From Candidatus Blautia intestinavium (lineage in GTDB: Bacteria; Bacillota; Clostridia; Lachnospirales; Lachnospiraceae), in NCBI GenBank assembly GCA_019113745.1, contig DXGV01000023.1:1-37961 (forward strand): a DNA stretch of 37,961 bases, written 5' to 3'. Position 1 is the first letter of the stretch, and each line of letters opens with the position of its first letter. The notes under the pieces were generated by a model. The model was not told the origin of the DNA, ran no database searches, and saw only the letters and a list, made by a program, of their open reading frames with translations. Of the stretch, positions 1 to 6,578 are shown piece by piece. The position numbers and the translations under genes were made by a program.

Positions 1-148
1 GGAAGAGGAGTCCGTATGGCTTTGAGATGTGGATAACTGTTCCATCGCAGTTACCAGTTGTGCAAAAATATATACGATAAAACGCCCTGACTGAAAAGCA
101 GGGATTTCCAATATTTATTCTTTGCCGCTGAGGATTGAAGATTTCGGT

Positions 149-177
149 ATTCTCTTTTCGCTAAACAGTGCTATAAT
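149..177 (+). promoter_or_regulatory. Candidate promoter of the MATE gene
   Basis: A perfect TATAAT lies at 172-177, with only a weak -35 (ATTCTC, 149-154) at 17-bp spacing. The ATG at 214 is preceded by AGGGGG at 197-202. Bases 1-148 hold no gene that I can support. Confidence 0.5.
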
Positions 178-213
178 AGAAATGTTTGCAATTAACAGGG
201 GGAAATCAGTAAA

Positions 214-1587
214 ATGAAGAAAACAAATGATTTCGGCAGGGATTCGATTCCCCTGCTTGTATTGAAAATATCGATTCCGTTTATGTTCGCCCAGTTTGTG
301 AACGTACTCTACAGTATCGTGGACCGGATCTACGTGGGAAATATTCCGGTGACAGGCGCGGACGCCCTTGCCGGTGTCGGCGTCTGCGCTCCGGTCGTGA
401 CACTGTTATCATCTTTCGGCACATTGTTCGGGATTGGCGGATCTGTGCTTTTTTCCGTGCGGCTCGGCGCGGAGGATAAGAAAAATGCCCGGAAGATCCT
501 GGCCAACAGTTTTTCCTATCTCATTATTGTGTCGCTGGCGCTTACGCTGATCTTCCTTGTCACGAAAGATCAGCTCTTAAACTGGTTCGGCGCCAGTGAG
601 GTAACGTTTTCTTATGCGGACGCTTACATGACGATCTATACGGCCGGTACATTTTTTGCGCTTCTGGGTACGGGGATGAACTATTTTATTACAGCCCAGG
701 GCTTTCCGCTTCTGGGAATGACGACAACCCTGATCGGGGCGGTCGTCAATATTGTGCTGGATCCGGTGTTTATTTTTCTCTTTGATATGGGCGTGGCGGG
801 CGCAGCAGTGGCGACGGTGCTGGCGCAGATGTGTTCCTGCGCGTTTGTGCTCTGTACCCTGCGCCGGAAGAGGATGCCGGTTTCCCTCGCCATCGTCAGG
901 CCGGACCGGGATACAGGCAAACGGATCGTGAAGATCGGATTTTCGCCTTTCCTGATCCTGGCGTCAGACAGTATCATTATCATTGCTCTGAATGCGGTGC
1001 TCCAGTATTACGGCGGGCCGGAGTACGGAGACACGCTGATCACCGCGGCGACCATCGTGCAGAGCTATATGCTGCTGATCACTTCGCCGATGCTGGGTAT
1101 CACGGGCGGATCCCAGCCGTTGATCAGTTTTAACTATGGGGCGAACCGGCCGGACCGGATCCGGAAGACATTTTTCTGGGTGCTTGCGCTCTGTGTATGT
1201 TTTACTTCGGTCATGTTCCTGATCTCGCGGATCATGCCCCAGCATTTTGTACGGATCTTTACAGATGAGCCGGAGTATGCGAAGCTGGCTGTGTGGGGGA
1301 TCAGAGTCTTTACGCTGATGATCATTCCGTTAAGCTTTCAGTATGTGATCGTGGACGGGCTGACGGCGCTGGGTATGACAAAGATATCGTTAAGTCTTTC
1401 TCTGACGAGGAAAACCCTTTATTTTGCCGCGACCTGTCTGATCCCGCTTATATGGACGGCGCAGTCCGCTTTTTATGCGGAACCTTTTGCGGACGGCGTG
1501 GCGGCATGCCTTTCGTGTGTGACATTTTTCTTTATCTACCGGAAATATCTGCGGGGCGCAGGACGCCTCGGAGAGATCAGACTGTGA
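214..1587 (+). CDS. MATE family multidrug/sodium antiporter
   Basis: This is an inner-membrane efflux protein of the MATE family, which exports cationic drugs or metabolites in exchange for Na+ or H+. The 457 residues match the usual family length. About twelve hydrophobic segments form two similar halves, starting with PLLVLKISIPFMFAQFVNVLYS and including the QPLISFNYGANRP stretch typical of the NorM/DinF-like bacterial branch. The ATG follows AGGGGG by 11 bases, and no better start lies upstream. The gene is monocistronic, ending at a hairpin at 1590-1622. Family assignment is secure; the substrate cannot be read from sequence. Confidence 0.92.
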   Translation: MKKTNDFGRDSIPLLVLKISIPFMFAQFVNVLYSIVDRIYVGNIPVTGADALAGVGVCAPVVTLLSSFGTLFGIGGSVLFSVRLGAEDKKNARKILANSFSYLIIVSLALTLIFLVTKDQLLNWFGASEVTFSYADAYMTIYTAGTFFALLGTGMNYFITAQGFPLLGMTTTLIGAVVNIVLDPVFIFLFDMGVAGAAVATVLAQMCSCAFVLCTLRRKRMPVSLAIVRPDRDTGKRIVKIGFSPFLILASDSIIIIALNAVLQYYGGPEYGDTLITAATIVQSYMLLITSPMLGITGGSQPLISFNYGANRPDRIRKTFFWVLALCVCFTSVMFLISRIMPQHFVRIFTDEPEYAKLAVWGIRVFTLMIIPLSFQYVIVDGLTALGMTKISLSLSLTRKTLYFAATCLIPLIWTAQSAFYAEPFADGVAACLSCVTFFFIYRKYLRGAGRLGEIRL

Positions 1588-1589
1588 AT

Positions 1590-1630
1590 ATATCCCCGGG
1601 TCAGTATCTGGCCTGGGGATATTATTTTAT
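1590..1630 (+). terminator. Terminator-like hairpin after the MATE gene
   Basis: ATATCCCC (1590-1597) pairs with GGGGATAT (1615-1622), followed by the T-rich TATTTTAT. The T-tract is imperfect, so efficiency is uncertain. Confidence 0.6.
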
Positions 1631-1664
1631 CCGTAATTCTATAGTGAAGATATAACTTATAAAC

Positions 1665-1693
1665 TTGATTTTTAACATTTGTTAAGTTAAAAT
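1665..1693 (+). promoter_or_regulatory. Promoter and inverted-repeat operator of the AbiEi-like gene
   Basis: TTGATT (1665-1670), a 17-bp spacer and TAAAAT (1688-1693) form a good promoter. The spacer contains the inverted repeat TTAAC-ATTT-GTTAA (1672-1685). AbiEi-type antitoxins are known to repress their own promoter by binding inverted repeats, so this is a plausible autoregulatory operator (inference). AAGGAG at 1711-1716 serves the ATG at 1727. Confidence 0.65.
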
Positions 1694-1726
1694 GAAATAA
1701 ATTGAGTTAAAAGGAGACTGAGCAAT

Positions 1727-2659
1727 ATGCTTACAAACGTATTTGGAATTTCTATAAAATATGAAGCATGGGATCATCAGGACTCTTTACCTGTTTATAT
1801 TGCAGGAAGTTACGATTTTCGCACAGCATATATCGCAAAAAAAAGATGTATAATGCTTGTTCCCAAGGAAGAACTTGTAACGACCCCCGCTCTGAAAAAA
1901 CAAATTGCAAAAATACAGCAGGTTGATAATGTGCCAGTTGTACTTGAACTTGCGACAATATCAAAATACCGGAGAAAAAGCTTTATAGAAAATAACATAC
2001 CATTTGTTACTGGGAAGCAGGTTTTTCTGCCTTTTATTGGAACAATGCTTACAGATGAGAAGGAACCCCAAAAGCTGACAGGAAAATTTGTTTACTCTAC
2101 GCAGCAGTTATTTTTATTCTATCTGTATAGTAAGAAAAAGCGACTGTATATTTCGGAAGCAGGAAAGGTGCTTCCATTTACTGCAATGACACTGACCAGA
2201 ACGGTAAAGCAGTTGGAAGCGACAGACTTGTTTCTTGTGGCAAAAGACGGAGTCAATAAGTTTATTGAGTCCAAATATAGTCGATATGAATTGTTTGAAA
2301 AAGCAAAAGGATATTTGTCCACACCCGTCCGCAGAGCAGGATATATAGATAAGACACAAGTTACGGAGAATATGGCTTTTGCGGGGGAAACGGCACTTTC
2401 TGAGAAAACAATGTTAAATCCAAGACGGATTGTAACATATGCAATCAGCGAGAAAGATTATGATAAAACCATGCTGACCGAAGAACTGATAGACCCGTAT
2501 AAGCAGGTCAGACTTGAATTATGGGTCTATAATCCGAAACAATTTTCCGAGGATAACAATGCTGATGACATTTCTGTTGTTTTATCCCTGGGAGATACAG
2601 ACGATGAGAGAATTGAAGAAGCAGTAGAGGCATTGATGAAAAGAAGGTTGCAGAAATAA
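1727..2659 (+). CDS. AbiEi-like type IV antitoxin / transcriptional regulator
   Basis: A 310-residue soluble protein that I assign as the antitoxin and autorepressor half of an AbiE-type locus. The assignment rests mainly on context: its TAA overlaps the ATG (TAATG) of a gene fragment that starts exactly like an AbiEii nucleotidyltransferase toxin. The middle of the protein, around residues 125-165, could form a winged helix (KRLYISEAGKVLPF then MTLTRTVKQLEA). The C-terminal part (about 225-305) is a separate domain that ends in an acidic and then basic tail. The gene is AT-rich compared with its flanks, which fits acquired DNA. A promoter with an inverted repeat precedes it. Function is inferred, not read from a catalytic motif. 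Confidence 0.6.
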   Translation: MLTNVFGISIKYEAWDHQDSLPVYIAGSYDFRTAYIAKKRCIMLVPKEELVTTPALKKQIAKIQQVDNVPVVLELATISKYRRKSFIENNIPFVTGKQVFLPFIGTMLTDEKEPQKLTGKFVYSTQQLFLFYLYSKKKRLYISEAGKVLPFTAMTLTRTVKQLEATDLFLVAKDGVNKFIESKYSRYELFEKAKGYLSTPVRRAGYIDKTQVTENMAFAGETALSEKTMLNPRRIVTYAISEKDYDKTMLTEELIDPYKQVRLELWVYNPKQFSEDNNADDISVVLSLGDTDDERIEEAVEALMKRRLQK

Positions 2660-2805
2660 TGGTCAACGGATTTAAAAAATTTAAAGAACGATTTCAGGGG
2701 TTTGAAAATCAATATGTCATAATCGGCGGGACGGCGTGTGATTTGATTATGGAAAAAATGGACATTAGCGGAGAAAAACTATGTACCAACAGACATCTAT
2801 TCTGA
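2659..2805 (+). pseudogene. Truncated AbiEii-type nucleotidyltransferase toxin, N-terminal remnant
   Basis: An open frame of 48 codons begins at the TAATG overlap with the upstream gene. Its first ~38 residues have the AbiEii N-terminal pattern: a KFKERF helix, then YVIIGGTACDLIME. The family normally continues into an FRATKDIDIVL-like strand carrying the catalytic aspartates, and all of that is missing. The remaining residues read through the ribosome site and start of the response regulator gene (2781) before stopping. The fragment lacks the nucleotide-transfer residues and should be inactive. Deletion joining the toxin gene to the downstream operon is the simplest explanation. Confidence 0.75.
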
Positions 2806-3470
2806 TCGTGGAGGACGACGGGGTTCTTGCACAGGGGCTTAAAAGAGTCCTGAAAACAGAAGACCGGGAAATCAAAATCTGCGGAAAGCTCAGGGAAGCC
2901 CGGGAGATACTGAGAGACGGCCTGCCGGATCTTATGATCCTGGACGTGAATCTTCCGGACGGAAACGGGTTTGACTTTCTGGAAGAAGTGAAAAGGCAAT
3001 GGCGCTTTCCCGTAATACTCCTGACGGCTAACGATATGGAGACTGATATTGTGGCGGGGCTGGAAGCCGGCGCGGACGATTATATCACGAAGCCTTTCAG
3101 CCTTGCGGTACTGCGCGCCAGAGTCAATACACAGCTTCGCCGGATGAGGGAGAATGGAGAAAAGCAGGAAGCAGCGCGGGCTTATGGCAGGTATCGTTTC
3201 TGTTTCGACCGGATGGAGTATTCTGTGGATGGTAAACAGGTGGAATTGAGTAAAAATGAACAGAAGCTGCTCCGTATCCTGGTGGAAAATGAAGGACGCA
3301 TTCTGAAAAGAGAAACACTGATCGACCGGCTCTGGACAGACGGCGCGGAATACGTGGACGAGAACGCCCTGTCCGTCACTGTGAAAAGACTGCGGAACAA
3401 GCTGGATGCGGGAGCGCAGATCGAGACGGTCTACGGATTGGGATACCGGTGGGTGAAGCGGCATGGATAA
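2781..3470 (+). CDS. OmpR-family two-component response regulator
   Basis: A DNA-binding response regulator of 229 residues, the normal length for the OmpR/PhoB class. The receiver domain (about 5-118) has acidic EDD at 11-13, phospho-acceptor D55 in LMILDVNLPD, T82 and K104 (ITKPFS). A winged-helix output domain covers about 130-227, ending in ETVYGLGYRW. Its stop overlaps the histidine kinase start by 8 bases. Its ribosome site, GGAG near 2770, lies inside the AbiEii remnant, so the gene may now be transcribed from the AbiE promoter. Its likely targets are the ABC genes at 5891-9233, as in the many Firmicutes systems that pair such regulators with FtsX-type transporters (inference). Confidence 0.93.
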   Translation: MYQQTSILIVEDDGVLAQGLKRVLKTEDREIKICGKLREAREILRDGLPDLMILDVNLPDGNGFDFLEEVKRQWRFPVILLTANDMETDIVAGLEAGADDYITKPFSLAVLRARVNTQLRRMRENGEKQEAARAYGRYRFCFDRMEYSVDGKQVELSKNEQKLLRILVENEGRILKRETLIDRLWTDGAEYVDENALSVTVKRLRNKLDAGAQIETVYGLGYRWVKRHG

Positions 3471-4383
3471 AATAAGTATACTGTGTATAGCAATCGCGGC
3501 GGCGTGTGTGACGGGAAGCATTCTGTTCGTCATATTTCAGAACCGGAAACAGAGACAGATCACAGAACGGCTCCGCCGGATGCTGGAGGCGGCACAGGCA
3601 GGACGCTTCAGCGAGTCCGGTTTTGACGAGAGCGTTTGTTCCGCCCTGGAAAGCGAGATGGCGGATTATCTGAACGCGTCGGAAAAATCCATGAAAGCGG
3701 CTGCGGCGGAAAAAGAAAAGATCAAAACTCTGATCGCGGATATTTCCCATCAGACCAAAACGCCCATTGCGAATCTTCTTCTTTACACACAGCTTCTGGC
3801 AGAGAGGGAGACGGATCCCGACACGGAGGAATCTCTGACAGCCATACAGAAGCAGGCGGAAAAACTGAATTTCCTTATCGGATCTCTGATCAAAATGTCG
3901 CGACTGGAAACGGGGATCATAACCCTTTATCCCCGGGAGCAGGATATCAGAGAAATGCTGTCGGAGACCATTGCCTCTTACAGAGAAAAGGCAGAGCGGA
4001 AAGGGCTGGAGCTGAAAGACCTTTCGGAACCGGTGAGGGTATGTTTTGACAGGAAATGGACGGCGGAAGCCATTGGAAATATCCTGGACAACGCAGTGAA
4101 ATACACGGACCGGGGAAGCATCACGGTCCGCACGAAACAGTATGAGCTGTTTACCGCTGTGGAAGTGGAGGACACCGGCCGGGGACTGGGCGAGGAGGAG
4201 ATCCCGCTTGTGTTTCAGAGGTTCCGCAGAGGAGAAGAAACACAGGATCAGGACGGCGTGGGGATCGGTCTGTATCTGGCGAGAGAGATTCTGGCGGGAG
4301 AAGGCGGATATATCAGGATCTCCTCGGAAAAAGGCAGGGGGTCTGTGTTCTCGGTTTTTCTGCCTAACAAAACTCCTTTGTAA
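3463..4383 (+). CDS. Sensor histidine kinase, single membrane segment
   Basis: A 306-residue kinase that phosphorylates the regulator encoded just upstream (8-base overlap). One hydrophobic helix spans residues 5-26 and leaves almost nothing outside the membrane. The DHp helix carries H96 in ISHQTKTP. The ATPase domain shows the N box (N206 and N210 in GNILDNAVKYT), the G1 box DTGRGLG near 237 and the G2 box GVGIGLYL near 265. With no sensory extracellular domain, it resembles kinases that read flux through a partner ABC transporter rather than a ligand directly; this is known for BceS-type systems and is inferred here. An insertion of about 1.4 kb now separates it from the ABC genes. Confidence 0.92.
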   Translation: MDKISILCIAIAAACVTGSILFVIFQNRKQRQITERLRRMLEAAQAGRFSESGFDESVCSALESEMADYLNASEKSMKAAAAEKEKIKTLIADISHQTKTPIANLLLYTQLLAERETDPDTEESLTAIQKQAEKLNFLIGSLIKMSRLETGIITLYPREQDIREMLSETIASYREKAERKGLELKDLSEPVRVCFDRKWTAEAIGNILDNAVKYTDRGSITVRTKQYELFTAVEVEDTGRGLGEEEIPLVFQRFRRGEETQDQDGVGIGLYLAREILAGEGGYIRISSEKGRGSVFSVFLPNKTPL

Positions 4384-4470
4384 GAAGTGTCAAAAGTCTC
4401 ATAGAAAAAAAGTAAAGATATGTTAAGATGTATTTGAATGAAAGAACAGTGGAACAGGAGGCGATTCTGA

Positions 4471-4689
4471 ATGAGCGAACAGAAAAAAAAGATTGGTTTT
4501 ACAGTTGCATGTGTAAATGAATTTGCAAAACAGCATAACCTGAGTGCTCAGGAAGCATTTCGCTATCTTTTCCATTTTAAAGGTATTGCCTTTATTAAAG
4601 AAAATTATGATATAGAGCATACATTGGATTTTGAAACAATACTGGAAGACCTGGGAGTCTTATGCCGGAGAAATGGAGGCATATTATGA
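4471..4689 (+). CDS. DUF3791-family small protein (first copy)
   Basis: A 72-residue acidic soluble protein. The pattern FTVACVNEFAKQHNLSAQEAFRYLFHFKGIAFIKENYDIEHT, with an ILEDL helix near the end, matches DUF3791 proteins. These small helical proteins are commonly found next to DUF3990 genes. Its TGA overlaps the ATG of the DUF3990 gene (ATGA), so the two were translationally coupled. AGGAGG lies about 10 bases upstream of the ATG. A role as antitoxin or immunity-like partner of the DUF3990 protein is inference from gene pairing only. Confidence 0.7.
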   Translation: MSEQKKKIGFTVACVNEFAKQHNLSAQEAFRYLFHFKGIAFIKENYDIEHTLDFETILEDLGVLCRRNGGIL

Positions 4690-5464
4690 GACTATATCAT
4701 GGAAGCAATATCTTGATAGACGGTATTAATCTGGCAATGTGCAGACCATATAGCGTTAATGTACAAGGGGCAACACGCTCCAAGCCGCGTGATTTCAGCG
4801 ATTTTCAGCTTATCCTCAGTCAGCGTACGCCCTGTACGCTTCCATCGTCTGCCTTGTAAATCGCTGAAATTCCTGCGGTTGGAGTCTCTGAGTCGAAAAG
4901 GAGTTGATTTCTGCCTCTTTAAGGCACTTGATTGACGCGTACAGGACGTACGCGGAATGAAAGTAACGCAAAAGAGGCAGAAATCAGCCCTTTATCGACC
5001 GTATTGTCCCCTTGTACATTAACGCTAAAGATTTCGGAAAAGGATTTTATATGACAGATATTAAAGAGCAGGCAGAAAAAATGGCCTTAAGAGTTGCCAG
5101 AATTTATGGGGGAAATCCAGTTGTAAACATTTTTGAAATAGATGACGATTTCAAAAATGTGCCGAACATAAAGATTAAAGATTTTGGAGAGCAGACAACG
5201 GAGGAATGGGCAAAATTTGTAATGAATAATCGAGACAGAACATTTGCAGATATACATAATGTTTTGTGTAATATGGACAATAAATATGATATCGTAATAG
5301 GACCTGTTGCAGATGATAACATGGCACTGCTATTCCGATAGTATGCGAATGAGATCATTGATTTTTCCACTTTGCTGAAAGGAATGATATACAAGAAAAC
5401 CTCTTCCCAATATTCTTTTCATACGGAGAGAAGTATTGCGCTTCTGAGAAAGGTGGACGATTAA
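4686..5464 (+). pseudogene. DUF3990 (ADP-ribosyltransferase-like) gene, interrupted by a MITE-like insert and an in-frame stop
   Basis: The N-terminal part (4686-4751) encodes MRLYHGSNILIDGINLAMCRPY. After a 275-bp insert (4752-5026) the frame resumes at AAA 5027 with KDFGKGFYMTDIKEQAEKMA and runs to a TAG at 5339-5341. The same frame continues past the TAG with YANEIIDFSTLLKGMIYKKTSS and ends at TAA 5462-5464. In intact family members that site normally holds a glutamine codon, so CAG to TAG is likely. HGS and FGKGFY resemble the NAD-binding H and Y motifs of the ADP-ribosyltransferase fold (inference). Two independent lesions argue that the protein is dead, unless the fragment from 5012 is expressed. 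The gene lies between two DUF3791 genes, and TAA directly abuts the next ATG. Confidence 0.8.
4751..5027 (+). mobile_element. MITE-like element with perfect 20-bp terminal inverted repeats and two long internal hairpins
   Basis: The left end TAGCGTTAATGTACAAGGGG (4751-4770) is exactly inverted at 5008-5027. Hairpin A has arms 4778-4805 and 4858-4884, capped by AGCGTAC-GCCCT-GTACGCT (4822-4840). Hairpin B has perfect 15-bp arms 4906-4920 and 4971-4985 (GATTTCTGCCTCTTT), capped by CGCGTAC-AGGAC-GTACGCG (4936-4954). There is no transposase frame. No direct target duplication is evident, and removing 4752-5026 exactly restores the DUF3990 reading frame. A related 51-bp copy lies at 27612-27662. 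Confidence 0.85.
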
Positions 5465-5695
5465 ATGTATGTACAAAATCAGCTGATTGAATATATGATA
5501 CAGGATATTGTTGATATGCTTGCGACAGATCAGAATATAGAATATGATGAAGCTATGAATAAATTTTATAATTCTGATGTTTTCGAAAAACTTCAGGATC
5601 AGGAAACCGGTTTATATTTGGAAAGTTCAGCATATGTATATGATCTTTTAAAGGACGAGCTGAATTTTGGGCATATTGTTCAGGCTGAGATATAA
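5465..5695 (+). CDS. DUF3791-family small protein (second copy)
   Basis: A 76-residue acidic protein. EYDEAMNKFYNSDVFEKLQDQETGLYLESSAYVYDLL matches the second type of DUF3791-like partner found next to DUF3990 genes. Its ATG directly follows the TAA of the DUF3990 pseudogene, and AGAAAGGTGG lies just upstream as ribosome site. The reading frame is intact although its neighbour is doubly broken, so it may be kept for its own role or simply not yet decayed. No enzyme motif is visible. The gene is AT-rich compared with the two-component and ABC genes around it, which supports the whole 4.4-5.7 kb block being inserted DNA. Confidence 0.68.
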   Translation: MYVQNQLIEYMIQDIVDMLATDQNIEYDEAMNKFYNSDVFEKLQDQETGLYLESSAYVYDLLKDELNFGHIVQAEI

Positions 5696-5763
5696 AGAAA
5701 ATCTTTCAGAATTGTCATAATTGATTTTCCGGCTGAAAGATTCTGGAAAGAATACTGTGAGAT

Positions 5764-5800
5764 AATCTGTATGAACGAAAAATTCATACAGATTTTTCGT
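5764..5800 (+). terminator. Rho-independent terminator between the DUF3791 module and the ABC genes
   Basis: AATCTGTATGAA (5764-5775) pairs perfectly over 12 bp with TTCATACAGATT (5783-5794), followed by a T-run. A second inverted repeat, AATCTTTCAG (5700-5709) with CTGAAAGATT (5733-5742), lies just upstream. The ATG at 5771 is inside this stem and is not a plausible start for the ABC gene. Confidence 0.8.
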
Positions 5801-5890
5801 TTTACAGGAAAGTATTTTGCTGCGGAAAAAGAAAACAGTCCGGCACTGACGCTGTCAATACCGGGAAATTTAACAGGAGGCGAGAACAAT

Positions 5891-6577
5891 ATGGCAGTTC
5901 TGAAAGCAGAAAATCTTATTAAGATATACGGAAAGGGAGAAAACCAGGTAAAGGCTCTGAACGGCGTCAGCCTGTCAGTGGAAAAAGGGGAGTTCGTGGC
6001 TGTGGTGGGAACTTCCGGATCGGGGAAGTCCACCCTGCTCCATATGCTGGGAGGTCTGGACCGGCCGGATTCGGGAAAAGTCTACATAGAGGATAAGGAC
6101 ATTTTTGCCCTGAAGGAGGAAGAGTTGACGATCTTCCGGCGCAGGAAGATCGGATTTGTCTTCCAGTCCTACAATCTGGTTCCGGTGCTGAGCGTTTATG
6201 AGAATGTGGTGCTTCCTGTGGAACTGGACGGAAAGAAAGCGGACAGGGCGTTTGTGAACGATATTCTGGATACCCTGGGTATCCGGGAAAAAGCCGCGAA
6301 CCTTCCGGGACAGCTTTCCGGAGGGCAGCAGCAGCGCGCGGCCATTGCCAGGGCGCTGGCCGCAAAACCGGCGATCCTTCTGTGCGACGAGCCCACAGGA
6401 AACCTGGACAGCCGCACTTCCCAGGATGTACTGGGACTTCTGAAAATATCCGGGCAGAAATTTTCGCAGACCATTGTGATGATCACCCACAATGAAGAGA
6501 TCGCGCAGATGGCGGACAGGATCATAAGGATCGAGGACGGCCGCATCCTTGCTTCCAGAGGAAGGAGGATGGCGTGA
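5891..6577 (+). CDS. ABC transporter ATP-binding protein, MacB/LolD-like
   Basis: The ATPase of a two-gene exporter or detoxification module, 228 residues from the ATG at 5891. That start follows AGGAGG (5875-5880) by 10 bases; an in-frame ATG at 5771 lies in a terminator stem and is rejected. Walker A is GTSGSGKS (40-47), the Q loop is Q92, the signature LSGGQQQR covers 142-149, Walker B is ILLCDEP with E167, and the switch is H200. The SGGQQQR sequence is characteristic of the MacB/LolD/BceA group that works with FtsX-like permeases. The gene ends one base before the permease start. Antimicrobial-peptide resistance or envelope stress are likely roles, inferred from the nearby two-component system. 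Confidence 0.93.
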   Translation: MAVLKAENLIKIYGKGENQVKALNGVSLSVEKGEFVAVVGTSGSGKSTLLHMLGGLDRPDSGKVYIEDKDIFALKEEELTIFRRRKIGFVFQSYNLVPVLSVYENVVLPVELDGKKADRAFVNDILDTLGIREKAANLPGQLSGGQQQRAAIARALAAKPAILLCDEPTGNLDSRTSQDVLGLLKISGQKFSQTIVMITHNEEIAQMADRIIRIEDGRILASRGRRMA

Positions 6578-6578
6578 T

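Noticed and set aside
2709-3533. Long minus-strand open frame opposite the response regulator
   Set aside because: It mirrors the regulator and kinase coding frame, lacks a ribosome site and shows no family motif.
4751-5027. CRISPR-like or origin structure
   Set aside because: The repeats are inverted rather than regularly spaced direct repeats, and no cas or replication genes are nearby.
5771-5890. Upstream start for the ABC ATPase
   Set aside because: The ATG at 5771 sits within the terminator stem, and the added residues are not ABC-like; ATG 5891 has AGGAGG.
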